From: Rhodobacter sp. NTK016B
GTDB taxonomy: Bacteria > Pseudomonadota > Alphaproteobacteria > Rhodobacterales > Rhodobacteraceae
Assembly: GCF_017303295.1 (NCBI RefSeq)
Contig: NZ_JAFKOK010000010.1
Coordinates: 156,211 to 220,210 of the forward strand
Direction: 5' to 3'
DNA: 64,000 nt
The notes beneath the pieces were generated by a model, which did not search any database, was not told the DNA's origin, and was given only the letters and a program-made list of their open reading frames with translations. Position numbers and translations under genes: made by a program. This document shows positions 56,809-62,663 of the stretch, piece after piece (position 1 is the stretch's first letter; each line of letters opens with the position of its first letter).

Positions 56809-56951
56809 CACGCGGACCTCCGCGTGGTGCGGAACGTGCAGTTCCGGGCGCGGTGTTCGCGCTTGAGCAGGCGCCAGCGGATCCAGCGGGCGCGTTCGTC
56901 GCCGGGCCCGAGCGGGTCGATCAGGTTGGTGGTGTCGTCGGTGTCGGGCAT
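56808..56951 (-). CDS. Small basic phage protein, 47 aa
   Basis: MPDTDDTTNLIDPLGPGDER, then an Arg-rich helix (ARWIRWRLLKREHRARN). GGGAG six bases before the ATG; its stop overlaps the ACP start (TGATG). First gene of the leftward operon after the operators. Function unknown. Confidence 0.6.
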   Translation of the reverse strand: MPDTDDTTNLIDPLGPGDERARWIRWRLLKREHRARNCTFRTTRRSA

Positions 56952-57017
56952 TGGTGTCTCCCATCAGGTGAACCGCGATCAGCCGGGTGGCGTCTTCGGC
57001 GGGGATGGGTTGGACTA

Positions 57018-57066
57018 TACACGCTAATGCGTGCATAACAAGATTATATGAACGCAAATGCGTGCA
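57018..57066. promoter_or_regulatory. Left operator pair (OL-like)
   Basis: Two 18-bp near-palindromes: TACACGCTAATGCGTGCA (57018-57035) and TGAACGCAAATGCGTGCA (57049-57066). Both match the perfect site TGCACGCAAATGCGTGCA found at 59244. They lie about 70 bases before the first leftward gene, so repressor bound here should silence the ACP-parB-int operon. Confidence 0.85.
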
Positions 57067-57125
57067 TTCTTTCGAATCGCCTGCTAAGGTGCCCTCGCCG
57101 GCGCCATCGTGGCGCGCATGAAAAA

Positions 57126-57144
57126 GCCCCGCGCGAGGCGGGGC
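57126..57144 (-). terminator. Terminator of the 199-aa cargo gene
   Basis: Stem GCCCCGC/GCGGGGC, five-base loop, TTTTT following on the minus strand. Stops the cargo transcript before the left operators. Confidence 0.8.
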
Positions 57145-57192
57145 GAGGAAGGGTGTATGAAAGTCCTACGGATGAGCCTTGCAAGCATGTGC

Positions 57193-57792
57193 CTAGTCTT
57201 CGCCGGTGGCTCCGGGCAAGGCCAGAGTGGTGAGCTGGGGCTGCCGGGCGCTGCCATTCGGTCGCCGATAGGCGTCAACTCTGAGACTGTGCGTGGCGCC
57301 GAATATGTCCCTGTACCGGGTCAGGCAAGACACTGCGACGAAGTACTCACCGCTGATGACTTTCGCCGCCTCATCCGCCGTCAGTGCGCGTTTCGTTTTG
57401 ATGCTACGCGACCATTCCACGCCGGGTCCATGTTCGTTCGTGCCGAGAACGTCGACGGGGGCAAGGGCGGGCATTTGATCGATGCTTTCGAGCGGCCCTT
57501 GCGCGACGTTGATGCCTATGGACGCGGCAGTGATAAAACAGGGCGAATTGCCGGTGTTTCGGAAGCCGATGGTAACCTCGATCGGTTTGCCGTCTTCGAT
57601 GTCACTGAAATGCCCATCCCAGAAGCTGATATAGGCGCGGGTTTGCGCTTCTCCGTAGGTTTTGGTCAGGTCGAGGCTGTTGCGCGCGGCCTCCGTTGCG
57701 GCGCGTGTCTCTTTCAGGGCCTTCAAGCTGGCCCAAACGGTTACCGACAGCAGAACTACTGTGAGGATCGAGGTTATGTCTGGAACACTCAA
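57193..57792 (-). CDS. Membrane-anchored cargo protein, unknown
   Basis: 199 residues from a TTG at 57792. One N-terminal membrane helix (SILTVVLLSVTVWASLKAL), a short coiled segment (ETRAATEAARNSL), then a beta-rich domain (AYISFWDGHFS, IEVTIGFRNTGNSPC). Lower GC than neighbours and its own terminator suggest a lysogeny-expressed cargo (moron). The opposite strand is also open here but lacks a start signal and domain. Confidence 0.6.
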   Translation of the reverse strand: MSVPDITSILTVVLLSVTVWASLKALKETRAATEAARNSLDLTKTYGEAQTRAYISFWDGHFSDIEDGKPIEVTIGFRNTGNSPCFITAASIGINVAQGPLESIDQMPALAPVDVLGTNEHGPGVEWSRSIKTKRALTADEAAKVISGEYFVAVSCLTRYRDIFGATHSLRVDAYRRPNGSARQPQLTTLALPGATGED

Positions 57793-57938
57793 CGAATTCT
57801 GGCCCTTTCGTTTATCTTGTTTCTGAGCATTCCCACCATCGGCTGGGCGCTATGGTCTTTGATCGGATATGAAATGCGGTGCAGGAAGCGCTAGCTGCCG
57901 ATACCTCCCGCCGTTCTGCGCCAGGGAATAGCCGCTTC

Positions 57939-57963
57939 CTCACATATCCAGCATCGTCCGGTG
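57939..57963. repeat. Flanking direct repeat, left copy
   Basis: 25-base sequence beginning CTCACATATCCAGC, matching 22 of 25 positions of the copy at 58597. The two copies flank the VasI-like gene. Confidence 0.65.
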
Positions 57964-57970
57964 CGAGCGT

Positions 57971-58585
57971 TCACGGCGTCCAATTGCATGCGGCCGCAAG
58001 TGGCTCGATGCGCTGCCGAAGCCCTGAAACGTCGAACTCGAACTCAAGTCCGCTATGCTCGTAACTGCTGTATTCCATGATCAGGGTGTTTGCGCCGAAG
58101 AGGTCCCGTAAGAATGGAATAGCCCTACCGCCAGACCAAACGCCAACTCCGTCCCCGCCCCGCATGGCTTCCATGTAGACCGATGCGACGGCGCGATCAT
58201 CAATTCTGTATCGCACCTGCTGATCATCCGGGGTGTACGCATTGAACGTAATGAAAACATTGGTCGAATTCTGCATGCAGCGAACATACAGCCGTGCTGA
58301 GGCGTGACGGCCGAGAGTGCCGGGCTGCGTGTTTTGGCTCATTACGGAGAGGAAGACATCTCGGCGCCCATCAATGCTGCTAGTATCTTCTTGGAGAAGC
58401 CATTGCCCCCCGCCTTCACCACCGGAGGATTGTTCAACCTCTGGCGCGTCGTAGCCCGAAGCTTCATCATAACAGCTTAGACGCGCGGCGTCGTTTGCGG
58501 CCTCGTGGCAAGGGTTTGCTTCTTGGGCATGTACTCCACCTGCGGCGCATAGCAGAGAGGCGAAGAGAAGTCTGCGTACTGGCAC
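57971..58585 (-). CDS. Secreted VasI/TagO-like protein
   Basis: 204 residues, GTG start with AAGGA about ten bases upstream. Signal MPVRRLLFASLLCAAGGVHA. The mature part follows the VasI (type VI secretion-associated, TagO-like) pattern: NPCHEAANDAARLSCYDEA, ARLYVRCMQNSTNVFITF, VRYRIDDRAV, IPFLRDLFGANTLIMEY and FDVSGLRQRIEPLAAAC. Four Cys suggest disulfides in the periplasm. Homologues occur alone in phages. Possible lysogenic conversion gene. Confidence 0.75.
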   Translation of the reverse strand: MPVRRLLFASLLCAAGGVHAQEANPCHEAANDAARLSCYDEASGYDAPEVEQSSGGEGGGQWLLQEDTSSIDGRRDVFLSVMSQNTQPGTLGRHASARLYVRCMQNSTNVFITFNAYTPDDQQVRYRIDDRAVASVYMEAMRGGDGVGVWSGGRAIPFLRDLFGANTLIMEYSSYEHSGLEFEFDVSGLRQRIEPLAAACNWTP

Positions 58586-58596
58586 TCTAGAAAGTC

Positions 58597-58621
58597 CTTA
58601 CATATCCAGCGTTGTCCGGTG
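58597..58621. repeat. Flanking direct repeat, right copy
   Basis: 25-base sequence beginning CTTACATATCCAGC, 12 bases upstream of the VasI-like gene start on the other strand. Partner of the copy at 57939. Confidence 0.65.
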
Positions 58622-58799
58622 AGCGCGCTTCGGCACCGGATCGGTACAGTTGACCTCGGTGCGGCGTGATTCTGCAACTAAGGATTGGCGGATTAACCAA
58701 CTATGCCACTTAGCCGGTAGGAGTGCCGCAAGGTCTGGTGCGTTGACTCGGGGCACCAGTTCACGAAATGTTCTTTTCTTGCTAGTGGGGAGGACGGGC

Positions 58800-58937
58800 A
58801 TGTGCGATATCGAGGCTATGGTTCTTGCTTGGGCTCAGATGACACCTGCTCAGAGGCGCGAAGCACTGGCTTTTCTTCGGTCTTTACAAGCACCTGAAAG
58901 AACTCGCGCGCAATCTTCCGCTGCTCCGGGGTCATAG
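58800..58937 (+). CDS. Small ORF antisense to repressor 3' end, 45 aa
   Basis: Starts MCDIEAMVLAWAQMTPAQRR and continues EALAFLRSLQAPERTR. A very strong ribosome site (GGGGAGGACGGGC before ATG). It overlaps the repressor gene tail in antisense for 122 bases. Its MTPxQRxxAxxF motif repeats the repressor C-terminal motif. Could be a small regulator of the repressor; could also be a chance frame. Confidence 0.5.
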   Translation: MCDIEAMVLAWAQMTPAQRREALAFLRSLQAPERTRAQSSAAPGS

Positions 58938-59184
58938 CCGACAATCGCTCTAGGAACTCGAGCGTGTCCGCGTCTGCGCTCATTCCGGTGTACACGTAAA
59001 ACGTTGCCTCCGGGCCCAGCTCGTCAAGCAGGGAAACCAGCTTCTCGGAAACGGGATGCGTGCCGCGCGACTTGGTCTGCTGGATGTAGTTCGGTCCGAG
59101 CCCAGCCGCCAAGCTGAGGGCGCGAGGGCTCCTGCCGTCCCGCTCGATGACCTCCCAGAGGCGCTGGATCCATCCGTCTTTCAT
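58816..59184 (-). CDS. Prophage repressor, HTH type, short
   Basis: 122 residues from ATG 59184 (GGAAAGAG site). HTH region SPRALSLAAGLGPNYIQQTKS; C-terminal helix LEFLERLSAMTPEQRKIARE, then a charged tail. No S24 (LexA-like) peptidase domain. It is divergent from the Cro-like gene across two operators, and two further operators lie 2.2 kb to the left, the CI layout. Confidence 0.8.
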   Translation of the reverse strand: MKDGWIQRLWEVIERDGRSPRALSLAAGLGPNYIQQTKSRGTHPVSEKLVSLLDELGPEATFYVYTGMSADADTLEFLERLSAMTPEQRKIAREFFQVLVKTEEKPVLRASEQVSSEPKQEP

Positions 59185-59219
59185 GCTCTTTCCGCTACCA
59201 TTTTGGCGCGCCACACGCA

Positions 59220-59261
59220 TGGACGTTTTTGCGTGCATTGACTTGCACGCAAATGCGTGCA
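59220..59261. promoter_or_regulatory. Right operator pair (OR-like)
   Basis: TGGACGTTTTTGCGTGCA (59220-59237) and the perfect palindrome TGCACGCAAATGCGTGCA (59244-59261), 24 bases centre to centre, between the repressor and the Cro-like gene. Binding would block both divergent promoters. The second site ends ten bases before the Cro-like ATG. Confidence 0.9.
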
Positions 59262-59271
59262 ACAAAGCGGC

Positions 59272-59487
59272 ATGTCGCAAAAACTCATCTCCGAAATCGA
59301 GACGTTTATCGCGGAAACCGGGCTTTCGGAGCATCGGGTCGGCATCCTGTTGGCGGGCAACGGGCGGCTCGTCGGCCGTCTGCGCAAGGGTAGCCGGGTC
59401 TGGCCCGAGACCGAATGCAAGATCCGCAATGCCCTTCGTGCTGAGCGGGTCAAACGTAGCGAATTGCCCCAACGCAGTTCCCCCTGA
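59272..59487 (+). CDS. Cro-like small DNA-binding protein
   Basis: 71 residues (MSQKLISEIETFIAETGLSE...). Helix-turn-helix-like region SEHRVGILLAGNGRLVGRLRKG, then WPETECKIRNALRAE. First gene to the right of the operators. Weak ribosome site; a GTG at 59257 inside the operator is the alternative. Cro role inferred from position and size. Confidence 0.65.
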   Translation: MSQKLISEIETFIAETGLSEHRVGILLAGNGRLVGRLRKGSRVWPETECKIRNALRAERVKRSELPQRSSP

Positions 59488-59552
59488 ATTTCCTTCACCC
59501 GGCAAGCATGCCGTTGAGAACGCAACAAGCCAAGGAAACCCGGTTACCCGCC

Positions 59553-59927
59553 ATGACTGACGTCCCGATGATCCGCATTCCCGACGATATCGTCTTCTAC
59601 TTTTGGGATGGCGCGCGCTTCTCACCCGTCAAGCACGGGGACCACGGGCGCGACGCCAGCATCCTGCCGTCCGCCCCGGGCCCTGACGAAGACGAAGCTG
59701 AGTTTAAAGCGGCAACTGCCGGCGCCGCACGCGAGATACGGGGCGCGTGCTACGACTTCATTGGCGACGGTGACCTTTCCCCTCAATTTCGTCCGCTACC
59801 GCAAGCAGGTTCTGAGCAAGGATTCGAGCCGTTCGTGCGGACATTCGGAACTGTCTTGCTTCGGCTAAAGGCACTTTGGAGCCTGGTTCGTGCGACTGTG
59901 TCTCGCAATCCCAGAGACGGACAATGA
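59553..59927 (+). CDS. Hypothetical phage protein, overlaps antisense gene
   Basis: 124 residues beginning MTDVPMIRIPDDIVFYFWDG; the first 68 codons are free of overlap and look protein-like, the last part is antisense to the 97-aa gene. AAGGAA lies 14 bases before the ATG, which is far. Either a convergent overlapping gene or only partly coding. Confidence 0.4.
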   Translation: MTDVPMIRIPDDIVFYFWDGARFSPVKHGDHGRDASILPSAPGPDEDEAEFKAATAGAAREIRGACYDFIGDGDLSPQFRPLPQAGSEQGFEPFVRTFGTVLLRLKALWSLVRATVSRNPRDGQ

Positions 59928-60051
59928 CAGCGCTCATCTCAGGGAAAATAGCCTCAGCAGCTATGGATGAGTCGATGAACTCTGCTGGCGTCGAATTCTC
60001 GCGCTTAAGGAAGTGGTCTGGCCCGACTGTCGCGACCTGCTCGTCACTCAT
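59758..60051 (-). CDS. Hypothetical phage protein, 97 aa
   Basis: MSDEQVATVGPDHFLKRENS...RMSARTARILAQNLLAVADE. An excellent AAGGAG site supports the start. Soluble, acidic, with a C-terminal helix. Lies between the Cro-like and CII-like genes on the opposite strand, where lambdoid elements often have small lysogeny genes. Function unknown. Confidence 0.6.
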   Translation of the reverse strand: MSDEQVATVGPDHFLKRENSTPAEFIDSSIAAEAIFPEMSAVIVRLWDCETQSHEPGSKVPLAEARQFRMSARTARILAQNLLAVADEIEGKGHRRQ

Positions 60052-60162
60052 TTTGTGCTCCTTTTCGGTCTCTCGGAAGCTGCGCGGCTTGTTTGCCGGC
60101 ACTTTCCACTCTGACAGCGGCGCTGACTTCTTCCAACAACCTTCGGTTTCGCAGGTGTCTCC

Positions 60163-60606
60163 ATGACTGACGCGCAGACGATGATCCACGTCCTCATGCA
60201 AGGCCTTGTCGAGCATGCCGGCGGTCCGGAAAACGCGGCACGCCGTATCGGCGCCCGGTTCGGCGACAAGGCCGAAGACGTGATCAAGGCCACCCGCAAG
60301 GGGACGATCTCGCGCCGGTGCAACGGGACGCTGACCTGGCCGCTCGATGAGATCATGGCGCTGGAAGAGGCGACGGGCGATTACCGGGTGCGCGAATGGC
60401 TTGCGGCCAGCCGCCCGCAGGCTGCGGCGGACGCCTCGCTGATGCAGCTGGCCGGCGATGTCTCGCGCGAAACCGGCGAGGCGATCAGCGCCGTGCTGGC
60501 GATGCTTTCGCAAAGCGGCACGCCCGAGAACGCACTGAAAGAGGCGCTGGAAAGTCAGGCCTTTCTCGACCGGCTGGTCGCTGAGCTGCGCGAGGTGGTC
60601 AAGTGA
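60163..60606 (+). CDS. Phage regulatory protein, CII-like
   Basis: 147 residues. The N-terminal half holds a helix-turn-helix (AGGPENAARRIGARFGDKAEDVIK and GTISRRCNGTLTWPLDEIMALEE) like phage CII/CP76 regulators; the C-terminal half is helical (SRETGEAISAVLAML). It leads the rightward operon; the next GTG overlaps its stop. Confidence 0.6.
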   Translation: MTDAQTMIHVLMQGLVEHAGGPENAARRIGARFGDKAEDVIKATRKGTISRRCNGTLTWPLDEIMALEEATGDYRVREWLAASRPQAAADASLMQLAGDVSRETGEAISAVLAMLSQSGTPENALKEALESQAFLDRLVAELREVVK

Positions 60607-60932
60607 GGGTCGCCGTGTTCAATCAGTCCCGCCCCCGCCAGCTGCGCCGTGCCGTGCCGGCATGGGATCCCGCTTGTATCGGTCGCCGGGTGGCGAATGT
60701 GGCGGTGATGGATGGCTGGACACTGGAAGCCTCTCTGTCGCTGGTCGAGGCGATGTGCAGCGGGTCCTTCGGCCCGATCCGCGCAGCCACCGCGACGGGC
60801 CGCTCGCCCGACGATTGCTTGGCGCATTGGGAACGGGTGATGCCCGTGACCTATCGCGGCAGCATCGACAATCAGGCGGCGCTGCTGGCTGCGCTTCGGG
60901 AAGCGGTGGCGCAGCAGGCGGGTGCAGCATGA
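60603..60932 (+). CDS. Hypothetical phage protein, 109 aa
   Basis: GTG start coupled to the CII-like stop (GTGA). Contains GRRVANVAVMDGWTLEASLSLVE and a WERVMP segment; possibly a small DNA-binding fold. Function unknown. The next gene starts with an ATGA overlap. Confidence 0.6.
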   Translation: MRVAVFNQSRPRQLRRAVPAWDPACIGRRVANVAVMDGWTLEASLSLVEAMCSGSFGPIRAATATGRSPDDCLAHWERVMPVTYRGSIDNQAALLAALREAVAQQAGAA

Positions 60933-61087
60933 GCGCGCCGCGCGGATCCTTCGGGGGCTGGTCCCCGCGCTGCCCCGAGGTCTGGGCGTCAATCCTGTGC
61001 CCCGGGTGCGGCAAGTCGCATGCGCTGGCGATGTGTCCGTGTTGCGGCCTGCCGGGTCGTCGCGCGCCGATGCCGAAGAAGAAATGA
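60929..61087 (+). CDS. Small zinc-ribbon protein, 52 aa
   Basis: MSAPRGSFGGWSPRCPEVWA then CPGCG...CPCCG, a two-CxxC zinc ribbon, and a lysine end (MPKKK). ATGA overlap with the gene before. Probably nucleic-acid or protein binding. Confidence 0.6.
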   Translation: MSAPRGSFGGWSPRCPEVWASILCPGCGKSHALAMCPCCGLPGRRAPMPKKK

Positions 61088-61146
61088 GCATGACGATGCC
61101 GCTTTCCCCCTCCCATACCGCGCGCCCCTCCTCCCTCGCGCGGCCA

Positions 61147-61179
61147 GCCAGCCCGGCACCGGCAACCTGTCGGGCTGGC
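61147..61179 (+). promoter_or_regulatory. Stem-loop before the 72-aa gene
   Basis: Nine-base-pair stem GCCAGCCCG/CGGGCTGGC, loop of 15 bases, 25 bases before the next ATG. No T-run. Possible attenuator or processing site. Confidence 0.5.
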
Positions 61180-61204
61180 ACCATCATCAACAACGAGGCC
61201 CCCC

Positions 61205-61423
61205 ATGTTCAAGCGCTACGCCGCATTGCTTCCGTACATCATCGGCCCGGCTCAGGCCATGACTCCGGATCAGGCTTTCATCTGGTCGCCATCCGGACTG
61301 CAGCACGAACCGACCGCGCCCGCACGCAAGCGGTCCGGTCGATCGATGACCGTCGCGCAGCAAAAGCGCGTCTCGGCCAAGCGCCGGGCTGTGCGCCGTG
61401 CGCGCAAGCTCGGGCACGCCTGA
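61205..61423 (+). CDS. Small basic phage protein, 72 aa
   Basis: MFKRYAALLPYIIGPAQAMT..., with a Lys/Arg-rich end (SAKRRAVRRARKLGHA). Weak ribosome site. Unknown function; may bind nucleic acid. Confidence 0.45.
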   Translation: MFKRYAALLPYIIGPAQAMTPDQAFIWSPSGLQHEPTAPARKRSGRSMTVAQQKRVSAKRRAVRRARKLGHA

Positions 61424-61431
61424 CCTCCCAT

Positions 61432-61499
61432 TCGACGGCAGAGCGTTGTCCCCGCGACGGTCGCTCGTGGTGCGCTATCCGGGGCGGCGCTGCCGTCGA
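61432..61499 (+). promoter_or_regulatory. Long stem-loop upstream of the Tad2-like gene
   Basis: Outer stem TCGACGGCAG/CTGCCGTCGA (10 perfect pairs) and inner CCCCG/CGGGG, ending 30 bases before the ATG. Looks like a structured leader. Confidence 0.55.
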
Positions 61500-61528
61500 G
61501 GCCCCGGCTTCAAACCAAGGAGATCATC

Positions 61529-61819
61529 ATGGACTTCGGGAATGCGCTTCGTGCGCTGAAGGACGGAAAGCGCGTTCGGCGCACCGGGTGGAACGGCAAG
61601 GGCATGTGGATTGCTCTCACGCCGGGCAGCGAGTTTCCGGCGCAACACGCGAAGGACGGCCATGCTGCGAAGCATCGGGCGGACGAGATGGAGCCGCAAA
61701 CCGGGCACAACATCACGCTCCTGCCGCATATCGACATGCGCGCGGCGGACGGCTCGATGGTTATCGGCTGGCTGGCCTCGCAGACCGACATGCTTTCGGA
61801 GGACTGGGAAGTCGTCTGA
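61529..61819 (+). CDS. tad2: Tad2-like (DUF2829) anti-Thoeris protein
   Basis: 96 residues with a strong AAGGAG site. MDFGNALRALKDGKRVRRTG, WNGKGMWIALTPG, and the end WLASQTDMLSEDWEVV are the DUF2829 signature. Tad2 proteins of phages sequester the cyclic ADP-ribose-type signal of Thoeris and so block that defence. Here a variable insert of about 30 residues separates the two halves. Homology-based; activity not shown for this branch. Confidence 0.85.
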   Translation: MDFGNALRALKDGKRVRRTGWNGKGMWIALTPGSEFPAQHAKDGHAAKHRADEMEPQTGHNITLLPHIDMRAADGSMVIGWLASQTDMLSEDWEVV

Positions 61820-62336
61820 TCCTTATTGCCTCGGGTTGGGGTATTGCCCGGCGCGAGGGCGACTTCGCGCGTTCCTCCCTGTTCAACTCTGGGGCGGCTC
61901 AGGTCGCCCCGGCTTTTCCGCCGCTTTCCGGTCAGCGCCCGCGCGGCGTTGTCCCGAGCGCGGCGCGCTCAAGTCGAGGTGGGCGGGGTTTCCGGTTCCT
62001 GCAGCGCCTTCATCATGCGGAGAGAACCGGGGCTTTCCATCCTGAGCAGGATCAGGCTGGCGCGAAGCTGGGCGGCGGCGACACAGCCGCCCAGACAGGA
62101 TCCGCACCGCAGGTCGCCGACCCACTTTCGAACATACGGCGACCTGTTGGTGGTCCCCCTCGCCGGGCAGGGCGCGGAAAGCCCGGCATCTTCTTTGCGT
62201 TTTCCGCAAGGAACGCATCGCCCGTAAAGCAAAACGGGCTGCTCACGGGCCCCCGAGACAGCGCTGCAGCGTCCTCTCGGGGTGCCGCAGCCAACCTGTG
62301 CGACACCGTTGCCGAACTGACCGAGGCGGTGGAGCC
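61820..62336. other. 517-base gap in the early operon
   Basis: No gene with a good start on the plus strand. A frame ending at the 62337 ATG (stop 62338-62340) has no visible start. On the minus strand 61969-62232 (MLYGRCVPCGKRKEDAGLSA..., 87 aa) is open but weak. The gap holds two hairpins: GCCCGT/ACGGGC (62220-62239) and CCCCGAGA with the inner palindrome CGCTGCAGCG and TCTCGGGG (62251-62282). Confidence 0.5.
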
Positions 62337-62663
62337 ATGACCGAGACCTTCCGCCCCCTCGGTGAGCTGGCCGACGAACAGGTCATGCGCCTTGCCGGCC
62401 GTTGTGGCCGTTGCGCGGTGCGGATCGTCGTCTGGCTGCGCGCGCATGGGGGCGTGCGAACGCTGGCAGAGATCTGGGAAGAGGTCGCGGCGCCCGTGCC
62501 CGAGATTGAGGCAACCCTCGCGCGGCTCGATGCCGCAGGGCTGACCCAGCACCGCGACATGATCATGGATCACGGCACCGAGCTTGTCTGGTGGGCGCCT
62601 CGCGTCGTGACGGCCGCCGAAACCCCCGCCCGCCCGGAGGACGTGAAATGCACCCGAGCCTGA
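62337..62663 (+). CDS. Hypothetical phage protein, winged-helix-like
   Basis: 108 residues (MTETFRPLGELADEQVMRLA). CGRCAVRIVVWLRAHGGVRT, then EIEATLARLDAAGL resembles a small winged helix. Overlaps the next gene by 16 bases. Function unknown. Confidence 0.55.
   Translation: MTETFRPLGELADEQVMRLAGRCGRCAVRIVVWLRAHGGVRTLAEIWEEVAAPVPEIEATLARLDAAGLTQHRDMIMDHGTELVWWAPRVVTAAETPARPEDVKCTRA

Noticed and set aside
54629..56866. 745-residue plus-strand open frame opposite the parB-like gene
   Set aside because: Antisense shadow; the minus-strand gene has the ParB domain.
57109..57894. 261-residue plus-strand frame opposite the membrane-anchored cargo gene
   Set aside because: Starts inside the terminator hairpin, lacks a domain, while the minus frame has a membrane helix and terminator placed for it.
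58630..58740. tRNA-like pattern on the minus strand (GGCTAAGTGGCATAGTTGG)
   Set aside because: No consistent anticodon stem or T-loop could be folded; treated as spacer.
60922..62340. 472-residue plus-strand frame through the early phage region
   Set aside because: Overlaps the zinc-ribbon, 72-aa and Tad2-like genes in another frame. Those have ribosome sites and motifs; this one has low-complexity Arg/Ala content. Only its final codons could belong to a gene ending at 62340.
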